Below, piece after piece: positions 11,316 through 24,606 of a stretch of 64,000 nt of DNA. Position 1 is the stretch's first letter, and every line of letters starts with the position of its first letter. Both the position numbers and the translations under genes were made by a program. Origin of the DNA: Cercis canadensis (lineage: Eukaryota; Streptophyta; Magnoliopsida; Fabales; Fabaceae); contig QAOA01006679.1 in the NCBI GenBank assembly GCA_003255065.1, positions 293,426 through 357,425 on the forward strand. The letters are read 5' to 3'. The notes beneath the pieces were generated by a model. That model made no database searches. It was not told where the DNA came from and saw only the letters and a program-made list of their open reading frames with translations.

Positions 11316-11848
11316 GTTACATGATATTAAAAAGATTTGAATATATGACTTTTACAAACTACTTAAATCCTCTTCCCAAAAAAAAATTTGGACAACACCG
11401 TATCTAGGATCTCCAAGCTGCCTTTGTCGGCAAGCTCAATGATAACAAGTTTGGTCATAATTTTTTGCAGAAATTCCAATGCTAATATGCTCCTGAAGCC
11501 TGAAGAGCTCAAACTTCAGTTCATTACATTTGTATGCATCTCCGATCTCTCTTTCTTCTTACGAGATGATTTGGGAAGAGTCATGATTTAGGTGGAATTT
11601 GAATTTCTTGATTTACAAGAAAAAAAAATACCCAATTGAAATTTTTGAAAATTTTCAAAATTTCTGTCATGTATCCAAATGTTGAAATGTACTACATAAC
11701 ACTTTGAGTGCTCAATCCAAATTTTCATTCCAAACGCAACCTACTTTAATTAATGAACAAAATCCCTAATTCCCAAATTAACAAAATAAAAATGATTCTC
11801 ATTGTGCAACACACCGACAGCACGTATCCTAATAAAATAGGAATTCGC

Positions 11849-11871
11849 CCCGGCCCAAAAGCTAGGGTTTT
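11849..11871 (+). promoter_or_regulatory. Site II / telo-box pair
   Basis: GGCCCAA (a reverse site II element, TTGGGCC) is followed 4 bp later by CTAGGGTTTT, which contains the telo-box AAACCCTA on the other strand. It is about 100-120 bp upstream of the F-box ATG. In plants this pair is known from promoters of genes expressed in dividing tissue; function here is inferred. Confidence 0.5.
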
Positions 11872-11971
11872 ATGCATCGCAAACCCCTTCTTCAGTATAA
11901 GACCCTTCACGGCCTTACAGAACTGAAATTGCACCGCGGAAATCGATACCTTTTAACAGACACGCAAAGCA

Positions 11972-14340
11972 ATGAGAAAAGTGAAACCCAAAAAAGAAGA
12001 AGAAGAAGATCGAATATCTCGACTCCCTGATAATGTTCTGCAACACATCCTCTCTTTTATGCCAGCAAAACAAGCAGCCCGTGCCGGTACTCTGTCCCCA
12101 ACATGGTACCGTGCGTGGAAATCACTCCCTATCCTCAATTTCAAGTTCGTCTGTCAAAGTGAAGACGATGAAGAGGTTGGAAAGAGAATCATTGAATTTG
12201 ATGAGTCTTTATCTATTCTCCACAACCACGACCAAAACGCCATCATTCAGAGCTTAGATGTTTCTTGGCCACTATTCAAAAAGAAATATTCGGATTATAT
12301 CAACCAGTGGCTACATTTGGTCACATCACATTGTATCAAGGTGCTTCGAATCAATGTTGCACCAGACGAGGTCAAAACACAAAATATTTTTTCAAGACAC
12401 AAAAATTGCTACTTTTTGCCAAGAATTAGGCTTGTTGCTGAAGCATTACATGTACTAATGATAAGAGGGTGTAGATTTCCAAAGTATCGGATATTCACTG
12501 AAAACCCAATGCTTGTTTGTCTCCGTGTTATTTGTTTGGAACAAGTTTTCATTTCACCAGAGGTATTGAAAGATCTCTTATCTCGTTGCCCTTTCCTCGA
12601 GGAATTCACCCTTAAAAGCCTATATTTTCATGATCTCAAGATTAGTCAAATTGAAAAGCTTAGGCAAGTGAACGTGCGTGGGGTGAAAAAGATTGAGTTT
12701 GAAGATCTTCCTAACCTTCAAATTCTTGACACTGATTGTGATTTCAGAAACATTGAATTGAAAATTTCTTGTCATGGTAAGATGTTGAGCCTCCAAATCG
12801 CCAGGGACTATAGGCATGAAGTGGTTATACAAAACCTTCTTTCCAAACTTCGTTCTCTAGAGACCTTGGTTGTGGAGGGTGATTTCTGCCTGCATATTTC
12901 AAGTCCTAGTCTTAAGAGCATTATCTTCAGATATTGCGGTCTAGGGAAACCTGCATCCGTAGAGATTGATGCTCCAAGACTATGGTGGTATGAATACCAA
13001 GGGTGTCAACTGCAAGAATATTTATACATGATAAGCCAACCTTATCCTATAGAAACTAGACTGGTTCTAACACCTCACAGTGATGACACCAATTGGTTTG
13101 TTGACTTCAGAAAATATCTCGCAAGGCTCAACACAAGCAAATTTATTTTGAAGTTGAAAATCAACTCTTGTAAGGTAAGTCGAGCTACAAATTAGACCCT
13201 TTAGTAATGTCAATTACATCCCCTCTCTCCTTTGTTTATGACAAACCATTTTATATGTTAATTTCTTTTACTTACTTTCAATTTACCTTACGCTTTGAAA
13301 TGCATAGTGTCTACTGCCCTCATTGGAGTTAAATGAAAGATATCTTCCACCACCAACTGTTGTTGATTCTCTAGAGCTGCAACATGATTCATTATCCTCA
13401 GATAATACAGCTCTTATAGAGGGATTGCTTTGGTGCTGTCGCCCAATTACAGTATCAGTGGAACCTACCTATGAGTTCTTAAAGGTAGTAATTACAGAGT
13501 TCTGAGAATTGTTTAGTGCTGTTATTTATTTCTTATGCAGTAAAAGTGTAAACTTTTGTTATGAATTGCAGGTTTTCCAAGAGACCTTAGTGAGCAGGGA
13601 TGAAGACACAATGTACTGCGGGGATTATTGTACTTTCACATGTTGGCGAGGTTACTTAAAAGATGTCAAGGTTGACACACAAGATGGAACCAAGGATTTC
13701 GAGAACCTTCAGGAGGCTGATTTGCATAGATTGCTAGCAGAAGGCATTCTTCAGTTTCAGTTTAAGTGGTAAGCAAATTTAAGTGAACAGTACATGTTAT
13801 GTATAAGTTGCACTTTATTTCTTGTTATTATGCTTAATTTAACTAAAATGATTCACTTTAATCATTTCAATTGAAATATGTTATAATTTCAAAACCACAT
13901 GTTTATAAATAAGTATTTAATGAGTTTTCTTACTCTTATCTTCTAACTTAAGTCTTAGGAGGATGTTCTTCAATCCGCAATTATATTTTCATTGACTCGT
14001 AAATAGTCTGGTTGAAATAGAATTCTGCTGACTTCATAATATACCTAAGAAAAGCCCAAAAAAAATGAAAAAGGTAATTAAATAAATAATGAAAAGAAGG
14101 AATTAGAAGGGGAAATTCTGCTGTAAGTTATGTGAATAATTATATTACTAGCAAACGTTCACCCTTTATTTGTTGATAGTGATGCTTAATTAGTTAATAC
14201 AAGAACAAAGGGTTTTAGCTATTTGATAAGAGTGTTTTCATATATTTTTTGAATGTCTTCGTATAATTTAACTCTTCGTCTTTCATCATTGTTATTTTTT
14301 ATTTGATAATTATGACAGGGATAAGTTAACTGCTAGCTGA
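11972..14340 (+). CDS. F-box/LRR-repeat protein, intact
   Basis: Four exons join in frame into 532 residues: 11972-13174, 13308-13484, 13572-13768 and 14319-14340. All introns are GT-AG. Residues 12-57 (EDRISRLPDNVLQHILSFMP, then ARAGTLSPTWYRAWKSL) form an F-box, which in this family docks SKP1 in SCF ubiquitin ligases. The following about 340 residues show degenerate leucine-rich repeats (LLSRCPFLEEFTLKSL, LPNLQILDTD, LSKLRSLETLVVEG, SPSLKSIIF), presumably the substrate-binding part. Exon 2 carries RYLPPPTVVDSLELQ and exon 3 a C-terminal region rich in acidic residues. The last exon adds only DKLTAS. It is flanked by two pseudogene relatives, so it is the surviving member of a tandem family. 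The substrate is unknown. Confidence 0.9.
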
Positions 14341-17300
14341 ACTACTGCAAAGAAGGAAAAGTGTTTTCTTTTCCCCATGCTGGATGGTGGAAGGGAAGGC
14401 ATGCAAGGTTTGTTACTGATACAGATGCTTTAATGGAATAAAGTTTGAGGAGGCCTTCTACCTTTCTACAGACCATTTAATGAAAAGTTAATTACAATAG
14501 AAGAAACTTGAAGATTATGTAATACAAAATGACCATTTATCGTTTTTCATTATGTTTGAGTAAACATGAATATTGTGTATGTGATCTTGAAGTCTACTTC
14601 TTTGTTATGGCAACTCATGTAAAAAGACATGTTTTGTATGACCTTCAATCCCAAATCCTCTAGTTTTCTTCAGGCCCTAAAATTTCTAAACAAGGGCCAC
14701 TTCCTCTCTAAGAAAATATTACCAGAGCACGTTCGATCTAAGTGCCAAAGCATGTTCTGTTATCATAGAAGAGACTAAGGGTGTCATCAAGAGAAATGAG
14801 AATATTATGGCAATGTACCACTTGATATGGAACAGTCGCAAGAAGTATCAGCAGGTTATATTACTACTTAGCACTTGAGATGAATATGTTCTCATAATGA
14901 TAACAATTGGAGACTATGACTGTCCGGTATGTTGTTTTAGATTCGGGAAGCTAAACTTAAACTTTATTAATTTAATTTCTAGTTCATGCGTTGCATTGAC
15001 TGTTCAGTTTATCATGGTCTGTTTGCTGACTGTTCTTTTTTATTTATTTTTATTTGATTTTGCTGACTCTTCTTTATTTCAAATATGTGATTGTCGATTT
15101 AATTAAAGGTTGTAGTTTAAAGGACTTGAATGCTAATAAAGATTAGATATTTATGCTTTGTTGGATTGGTTCTATAATTGATACATTGAGGATTGTTAAT
15201 ATCCATACTACGGTTTACCTTTTGTGTTTGACATTTTACTTTCTTATTGATGCATGTAGACAACTGAATAAATGTGCTGTGGTATTATTTCTGTAATGAA
15301 GCATTTATTTCAATACATAAAAGGGTCCTCTTAATAAGCTAGCTTGGTTACGATAAAATAAAATAAAAATGGTTATATACTAGGAGACAGGGGATAGTCT
15401 AAGGTGTAAAGAGTGGCCTTGTATATGACTAGTTTTCATTGATTTTGATGTTGAAAGGGGGATAGTCTAAGGGGTGAAGAGAGGATTCTTCTGTCTTGTT
15501 TTTCATTGATTTTGATTTACATGTTGAAGTACGTAATTATAGCATATCTCAAATCTCAAATGATGCTGGAGGGGAATTTGATTCCATAAATTGATTCAAA
15601 GTCACTTGTTGGTCTTTCCTTGATATTCTATCATGATTTGTTTTGTTGAAATTTAAGTTACAATATCTTGCTAGCTGTCCTGTTTCTGCATGTCTAGCTT
15701 TGTGAATTGTGATGCATGATTATTTGTGAATTTGTATGCTTATTTACAGCTGAGAGTTTGCAAAATCATTTCAAGTTTCCCATTTTCAATTAAATCTACC
15801 TATAGCTTTATATTTGCTATTTGTCGGCTGCTGAAGATTATTTAAAGTTTATTTTGATTAGTTGTGAATTCAAAATTAAAACGACTTAGACATTTGTTTT
15901 CTTGGCTGAAGTGGAACGTTTACTTCTGCCATTTAAGTGGGCATATTTATTCTGTTTCTGCTTGTGATATTTTTTTTTTTTTTAACCTTTTGCAGCTAAG
16001 TACTCGTTTCTAAAAATTTCTAACTAGGACAGTTAAAAGCATTGATTTGAACGCACTTGATGTTGGAGTATGGATCAGAAAAAATAATTTTATAAATTCA
16101 GATAAAATTTTATTACTTTTTTTTCCCATTTTTTTTTTTAGAGTGCGAATTTCTTGTGCACTAATTCTATAAACATACTTTATTGAGAACTTTTCGCATG
16201 ATATTTCGTAGATGACTAGCAATAATTTGTTGACGGAAGACAATTGTTTGAAGTTATCTTCTCCCCTTCATGACTAATCCTCGTAGATTTTGTTTCCTTG
16301 TAGAACCAAGTTATTGTAAGACAAGAAAATGAATTTTGGTGAGCGTTACTCAAAGGTCAATCGCAAATTCAATTTATTGTTCCCCTTTTCTTTTCCTAAT
16401 AGAAAGATTCTGAAATTTCTTTTCTTTGTAAATAGCAAAATAGGATAGCAAAATCTTAAACAGAATATATATTGAAAAAAAAAAAAAAGAGAAACCTTAA
16501 GAACTCTGTTGATGACCTAGCAGATGCATGTTCAATGGGCGGAACATAATGGATTCTCTCCCAAGTACAATTATCCAATCCAATGAGGATAGATTAATCT
16601 CACAACCAGATCATCTATTGGAACCCATAGATCTAGATCAAGAACAACATCATTTAGCTTTCTGGATTTTATCATTGATACTAAACCTAACTGGATTTCT
16701 CCCCCTTTCAGGGGTAAAACTATGACATTTCTTTCTCCAGAATATATATCATATATAGTTTTATCCTAACCATAACAATTAGGAAAAAGTATTTGTAAGT
16801 GCCGAAAGTTTGTAGTATATGTATATTTGCACATTAAAACACTTTAACTAATTTTTATTGACACGAGCACAAACAGCACCTAGAAAATCATCACCAATAA
16901 AGTTAAAAGTCTTGGTTTCAAATCCCCATCTCCCATATCTTCTACTTAAAAAATCTAACTGAGCCTTTAAATAATTTACAAAAGTCGTTTTCCCAATAAA
17001 AATTTATTATTTCATTTTTCTTCTTAAACAAGAGTAAAAGTATATAACCCTAATTTGAAATTTCCATAGCAATTGTAATTAATTACAATTCCCTTTGAAA
17101 AAAGATTATACGAAATCAATAGTCTTTTATTTTGTTTTAAAATCCTAACAAGAAAAGCTTTCATTTTCTTTGTAATTTATTTCTTTCTCCTTACGAAGAA
17201 AATCAAACTCCCAGCCTATTTGCCTATAGATTACATATGGTGGTCCTCATGGTTATTATTTGTTACCACACAAACCATACTAGAAACCTCTATTAGAAGA

Positions 17301-17477
17301 GGCCGAGATGTGTATTGCTCAATTCCCAATAGAAACCCATTCTTTCAAGAAACCTCTACTAGTAGTGGCCTAGACAGTTATCCCTAGTTTACCTAATATT
17401 TAGTGCCTTTTAAAAGGAGGATCTTGGACATCAATTGATCCCGATGTTTGAACTTGTAAGACCAGTTCTAGTGCCAC
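14341..17477. other. 3 kb without a recognisable gene
   Basis: The start is presumably the F-box 3' UTR. The rest is AT-rich with homopolymers. Short frames (14897-15106, 16528-16725 on plus; 16243-16010 on minus) show no family resemblance, codon bias or splice support. Confidence 0.45.
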
Positions 17478-18818
17478 CATGGAAAACGACCCCTTGTTAC
17501 ATTCTCCAAAAAATCACCAAACAATACCCGCAACCCAACCCAGGGACAAAGTGGATAGGATATCCAATCTTCTAGATCCTGTGTTGCACCAAATCCTCTG
17601 TTTGATTCCAGCAAATGACCCAGCTCAAACAAGTGTTCTGTCCAAGACATAGCACCACACATGGGAATCACTTTCTGATTTCACTTCCAAGTTTGTCTGT
17701 GAAAGTAGCAAGCTCTCTCGTGAAGAGGTGGAAACAATAATCGTCAACTGTGGTGCGTCTTTGTGCATGTTACTCTATAGACCAAACACCATCGTTAAAA
17801 GCTTGGATATTTCTTGGTCGCCATAGCAAAGTATGAATACCAATCATGTTGTCTTATTACAATCACAAGCCGCCAAAAGAGGTGAAGATTGATGCTCCAA
17901 GATTGTGCTTGGTATGAATACCAAGGGATTAAACTCCCTCAGGTTTCACATGTGATAAACTCATCTTCATTGAAACAAGTTAAGCTAGTTCTGACACCTT
18001 GCAGAGATAATGTCACCTCTTGGTTTTATTATTTGAGGAAAAATCTAGCAAAGCTTGATCAACAAAAAATTATTTTGAGGCTGAAAATCATCGCTTCTAA
18101 GGCAAGTCAATAAATTAGACTCTCTAGTTGTTTGTACTATTGTATTTATCTTTATCAATTTTTATTTTGTGTACCTCTATTTATAAATGCGCTTTTCGGC
18201 TAAGTCAGCATTTTCATTTAGTGAATACATGATTTATTTCTCTATATAGAATGATATCTATATATTTCTAAGTTTTGGACATTTAATTGTATGCCACTTT
18301 TTATCCTTAATTATAATTACTTTCATTGCTGTGTGCTCTGAAGTACATAGCGTGCACTTCCACAATTCCAGCTAGAAGAATAATTACTTCCACCACCAAA
18401 GTTTGTTGAATCTCTAGAATTGAAATGTGTTGAGTTATCCTTAGATAGAGCTGTTATAGAGGGATTGCTTTGGAGTTGTCACCCAATTACTTTATCACTG
18501 GAAGAACCTACCTTTGTATTCTTAATAATACTTTCTAACAGAGTTCAAAGAAAATTGTCTAGCACTATATATATATATTACTTGTTTCTTTTATAGAAAA
18601 ATCGTTAAAGTTTGTCAAGAATTGCAGGTTTTCTAAGAGGCCTTAGTGGGTAGGATAAAAACACAAAATTCTGTGGATATTATTGCAGTTTTACATGTTG
18701 GCAACGTCAACTCAAAAATGTTGAGGTAGAGACACTATGAAATCTAGGATTTTAAGCACCTTACCCATGATTTATGCGAATTGCTCGTAGAAAGCACTCT
18801 TCAGTTTCGATTGGAATG
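17478..18818 (+). pseudogene. F-box/LRR pseudogene 2
   Basis: It starts ATGGAAAACGAC. The F-box is recognisable (DKVDRISNLLDPVLHQIL, then SVLSKT) but is cut by TAG where SKTW is expected. About 800 bp of the LRR region is deleted: SLDISWSP-stop at about 17825 jumps to DAPRL-like sequence at about 17890. That sequence runs through YEYQGIKLPQVSHVI and LVLTPCRDN to a donor after 18110. Exon-2 (about 18355-18525; LPPPKFVESLELKC, with an in-frame TAA) and exon-3 (about 18628-18818) equivalents follow in the same order as the intact gene. Multiple independent lesions make this a clear pseudogene. Confidence 0.85.
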
Positions 18819-21800
18819 GTGAGAAAACAAATGGTAGAGTATATATTATAAGTGATTTTATGTTATCTAATGTTATTATTAATTATTTGACATTAAAGTG
18901 GTTTACACAATCGTTTGTATTTAAAACTACGATATACTCCTAAACTGTAAAATTTATGTGGAGGTATTTAAGTGATTAGTTTCCCAACTCTTTTGTATCT
19001 TATAGTATAATGTAAGAGGTGGAGGCATGCACATTACTTCTTCTTGAGTTTGTAAAAGTTTTACTTTCCTTAACGTGTAAATCATCAGGTTGGGAGATAG
19101 AACTCTTATGTAGTATGGCAGAAGAACTTACATGCATACTACATTGAATTTTAATTCTCAATTGTCAATATTTACCTTATTAGAACTACTTTCTTAATAA
19201 TTGAAGTAAAATAAGAATGCTTTCTGTTTTCCATATTGCATTTGTTTTATTTATTGGTGACCTTGGTAATATTAATTACAAAACTGCTGCGGATGTGTTT
19301 ATTTATCATTTAATTATTTCTCAAGAAAGATTTTTATATTTGGCGAACTAATCTAGAGTTGAAAACTTGTTTAATAAAGGTATTGAAGGATTTGAGCTGA
19401 TAGTTCTAGCTAGCACTGCAGGGTTCTTGTTGTTGGAAAGGAATGAAAAGCCAGTTGCTTTGGAGGAACAAAGCTTTGCTCAGCTGCATGCAAGATGACA
19501 GTTATCATATCATATTAAAATTTTCATTTTCCCATTTACATTTGAACATTTGGAACTCTTTTTCGTTAAGAAAACCATGTATCTAGATTATTAGTCTCAT
19601 AGGAAGCAGATGCTGCAGATCCCACCTTTGTTTGTCAAATTTGATTTTTTTGCAACTTGTTTACTTCACTGGAGGTGGACTAGCATACTTCTTAATTTGA
19701 CAACCTAATTATGTATCTGTTAAAAATAATATCCCCCTTGTTCCTTCTTCCCTCATTCCTTCATCTTTTGTTAGCTATTTGTTCCCCCTAGACTACATTT
19801 TATTGTTGATGAATTGTCTTGGAGTTTTCATCTAGATAACTTAGCCTTGAATTGGTACATATTTTAAATTAAAAAAAATGATTTCTTTTTTTAAAAAAAA
19901 AAAATTTCACAACCATACAGCAAACACAAACAACACCAACCTCGCAACTTTCGAAAGCAACATTACAAATTATTTATAACTATTTTTATTATTATATTAC
20001 TAATCAGAATATCAGATTTCAGCTCAGTTTTGAAGCCTCCATTGGCGTTGGTCTCATTGAGGAGCCAAAGCAATTGTTGGCTTCTAACTCTATACCAAAA
20101 CATACTTACTTAAAAATTTCGATATTTATCCTTTATGAATAAAACACTCATACCTAACATGACACGTAAACATTATACATCTTATCTTAATTTGGAGTTA
20201 TCATCATTACTTCTTGTTAATTAGATATTCAATTTTATATGCTCCCAAATTAAATTTTATTAGTGGGGCATAACGAGACAAATAAAATAGTAATCACATT
20301 GTTCAGTCAGAAGTGATAGTCACATTGTTGATTTAACTTGCAGGCAGGAGCGTTGTTGTAACCATTTTATAATGATCCCAAATCTCAGTGTTTTCAGTTT
20401 AATATTATATTATATCCAAAGTCTAAGGCGTCATTCTCTTGGAATTTTGGTTTGGATGGTTTTGGATTAGGTGATACCATCCACTTAACTTACCCCCTAA
20501 AACAATTCTAAACATATTTCACTAAGATAACAGCAAAAGAGAAGAAGACGAAACCACGTGCAAGAGCAGGTAAGATTACCACTAGCATCTGGAATTTGTG
20601 GAGCAAGCTACTTGCCAACCTCCAAATCCATCAGAGATATATATATATATAGTTTAATTATATCTGAACCTATTGACATGTATATTCTCTTTTGGTTTGT
20701 CTTTGACTCATACGTATCATTGGTATGTCATTTGTCTCCTTGTGAAAAAAGAGGATATGTTAGTTTGGTGCATGTGAAATGTAAGATCCACTATGATTCT
20801 TTTCAAGACCTCCTAAATATTTTGACCTAAACAGTCTAGAAGTAACTGAAAATAAGAAAATTAGTGATGTCCTTAATTACAAACTTAAGAATTTGTATGG
20901 AAGTGATTTACTAGTTAAGTAAAGGAATAGTTTTTTTTATTGGAGCCTATAGTTTGTCCATCCCCTCTCACTAGGTCTCAATAGAATTTAACTTGTGATC
21001 TCTTTGATAAAATATTTCTTAGAGACTTAAAGGAGTATTGTTTAGAACAATATCATCTGGCCTGGATTTATTTTTTTTTTGTTCAAAACCCATCAATATT
21101 TTCACGTTAATTTTTTTAAAAGTAATTGTTTTGACATACACTAAATCACTTAATTCTTCAAAAGATTTATGCTAATATTAAAAAATTTTATTAATTTCAC
21201 ATTGAACTCCTTAACATATTTATAATTATAAGATTGGTCTTTTTATTTATTTCTTTTGTTGTAATTGTAGTCGTTATTTATTTATTAAAAAAAAATGACT
21301 CCTTATGGGAGGTGGTGAGCTGATGACAGTTTACACTCCACAAAAGTAATACTATTACGTATACAATTTTGACCACTATAAACATAATTGTGTTTACTTC
21401 CATTGAATGCATTTAAATTGTTTCTTGTAAGTTACCTATACAGTTGCACAAACTTGTGTCCGTGTAAAAATGGTATAACTAGCAGAAATTGGTCTTAACA
21501 ATATCGTTGTTTTCTTAGGAGGTTATTCTTTCTCTTTTTATAAATTATTATTTGTTCTTCAATGATTTGGGTCAGAATTGCTTCGCGGTTGGTGTTTTTG
21601 CTTTTTCACTTGAAAACATCTTTCTTTCTGCATTTAACATATGCACACATAGATTATATTATAAATGTTGACCAGTTGAGGATGTGGGATAGGGGACCCA
21701 AGAGCTTTTCTTGAGAAAAGACTCAAGCTAAGTGGAAGACTGGGCATTATTACTGAGTCAAGGTCTTTGTATATGCATGTGATTTGTTTTTCTCCAACTC

Positions 21801-24390
21801 CAAGCAATTAAATGATCAAGAGGAATCCAATTTATGCTTTTGCCTTTTTCTATTTTGTAATTGTCTCACAGCAATACCAATCAATCAGTTCTCCATTTTG
21901 CATTGTTTCCACAGCACTACCAATCAAATTAGAGGCATAGCTTAATTAACCAGCTAGGAAACTTCACTTGTTTTGTCAAAAAGAAAACGAAGGATTTGGA
22001 TGGAATTAACAACTCCAATCAAGCTAGTGTGTTTAATTGTTCTCTGATGACTAATCTAATTCTATCACTTTCTCAACTGCTTTTGTTTACGCTCTCACCC
22101 TTCATTAATTACGAGAAATTATATGCTCAAGGTTTAAAATTGAAACTACTCTAATTTTAGAAAGCTATTTTTTTTTGTCAAAAATAAATTAGAAATATAG
22201 AAAATAAAGATTCAAACCTATGGCCTTCATATTTTTAAGAGATTTATGGATTAATTGTGTTATGTGTGCTTGTCTCTTTAGAAGACCAATATATAATATA
22301 AAACTAGTTGATTTTAAATTCTACAACACACTTAGTTGTAAAATTTTGTAACAATATATATTTTACATCAAATAATTATATATATAAATATAAGAATCAC
22401 ATAATTCAAAAAAAAATTCATTATTTTTAAATAGACAAAACCAAATAATTTTTTTAGGCAAAGATTCAAGCATATCTGCATATTTTCTCTAAATGTAATC
22501 ATTAGGAAGAGCATTTGGAGAACTTGAAGAGGTTATAAAGTGCAAAAACTGTTAAATTAAACAAATATGAAGAAATTTAGTTGCACTATATAATGCACAA
22601 ACATTTAGACTCGTAGGGGGTGACTCTATCTGATTAATTTAAGCAACTCTGCTTATAATTATTTTTTTTTAGAATTTAGATATAGTTTTAAAAGGTGTGC
22701 ATCTGAAATTTGTGTATTAGAATAATTTCATTTTTAACCCCATAAAGCCCATCCTTTGAACTCTGCAGCCTGCTAAACCAGATTAGTCAGTTTGCAAGTT
22801 GCATAATAGTTGGAACTTGTACACAGCTAGAATATAATAAAGGGTTTATGTGTGTAAATAGCTAAAATTTATGCATTCTCTCCTCATCTTTTCTGGTGGT
22901 TGAAGCATATTTTCATATAGTTTGTGGGCGCACAAGGTGTTGTCAACTCTTGTTTGGACCATTTACTGTGTATGGCGGTGGAACAACTTTACCATTACAT
23001 CATCTACCCTAAGATCTTTATAACCCTCAGAATCACAATTAAAAGAACTGGGACCCTATGAGTTTCAAACCCAGTGAGGTCACCTTCAAATCTATGTGGT
23101 GGTCATATTATGAATCTCACACCTCCCACAGTGCTGTTCCACTCCCCAATCAACACTAACAACAAACATGCTTAGCAGCTTAATTTGCCATTGTATAGTA
23201 AACTTCACCAATTCACCGTGAGTAAATTAGAAGTTGAAAATATTTTCTCAGCAGATTAAATAATTTTTGAGTTATGTAGTTATTGTTTTTCCTTCTTTTT
23301 TTTGGTATGAATTGTGTTTCGTATTTTATTATCATGTTCAATAATTACATATTAAATACTATATTTAATAATCACATGAACTAATAGTTATAGTATATGT
23401 TTATAAAAAATACTGAAAATTATGATTAAGATATATATGTTACGCACCATGACAATGTGGTGTTATGCTATTAAATCTTTCTAACTTTATGTAAACATAA
23501 CAATGTTCTACCAATTTTTTAGACAAGTAATTAATAACTTTATTATATTATAAACTCATCTCATTACAAAGTAAGTTTTGTCAATTAAATAGCTCTTGAA
23601 AATTATTGTTGACCTTGCATTATTTTGCATATTGGTGCCTAAAATTAATGGTTGAATAATCTTGAATTCATTTCTTTTGTAATGTACATATTATTTTTAG
23701 ATTAAAATTACTAAAGCAATTCAAACTATTTATTTTTAGTGCATGGACTTCTTAAACTGTTTCCTTTGTTGGTAATTTATGGACTTATTAAGGTCTTCAA
23801 GTTTTCCTTTAAACCTTTCTAACATATCTTGAATTTATTTTCATGCAAATTTTAATTGATTCTCCTCCAAGTCTCCAACACATCCATCTCTTTGTTATGT
23901 ACAACACTAATATTAAATAAATTAAGGTATTTAGTCATTTCATTATGTAACTAATTTTCAACTTCTTTTTCGGTTAAGGAGGCTAGACATATTATTAGAC
24001 AACAATTTTAAGTTTAAACATAAAACGTGTAAGTATTAAAAATAAACTTAATATTACCAAATGATTTCAATAATCAATGGCACTCAATCAATTAGTAAAT
24101 ATCTATCAACAAAAGATTTAAATCGAAAAAACTTGTTGATACAACTAAATTGGGTCAACTTTTATTAGATTTATTTTGAACTTTTAATAATACAATATTA
24201 ATTCTCTGCTACCAAAAAAAAAAAAAAGAAAAAAATTCGCAATCACCGCATCACCAAGCGGTGAGATTAATCGTATTCATAAGTCAGAGTCGTCAGTGTG
24301 TGTGTTTAGGTTTCAACAGTTCAACAGTCAACACCTCTGTACAACTTCCATTAAATTGTCTTTAACTCTTTAGTTTTCTCACCACTTGCT
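18819..24390. other. 5.6 kb AT-rich intergenic region
   Basis: Very AT-rich with homopolymers and (TA)n stretches (for example 20638-20652). No long ORF, splice-consistent exon or structural RNA is supportable. The 20558-20830 frame is composition noise. Confidence 0.5.
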
Positions 24391-24398
24391 CACGTGTC
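24391..24398 (+). promoter_or_regulatory. G-box/ABRE-like CACGTGTC
   Basis: CACGTGTC lies 209 bp upstream of the receptor-like kinase ATG. This core is a known bZIP/bHLH target in plants; whether it is used here is inferred from position only. Confidence 0.35.
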
Positions 24399-24606
24399 GT
24401 TAATTCTCCGTCAAAACTAACGCCGTGAACTCCCTCCCACTTCACTAACCCTCAACCTCTATGTATCTAAACTATTCCACTAGTGCCACTAGAGTTATAC
24501 CAATAGACCCTCCGTTTTTTTCTTCTCTCTCTTTCTTCTCTTTTGCTTCCCTCCTTCAGAGTATATTAGAGGAACAGAAAATTTTGAGACAGTGGAAGCC
24601 AAGAAA

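Noticed and set aside
11953..12144. Minus-strand ORF over the F-box exon
   Set aside because: Antisense shadow of the F-box coding region.
24592..24606. Five-residue N-terminal extension of the receptor-like kinase from a GTG
   Set aside because: GTG is not a normal nuclear start in plants; the in-frame ATG at 24607 gives a proper signal peptide.
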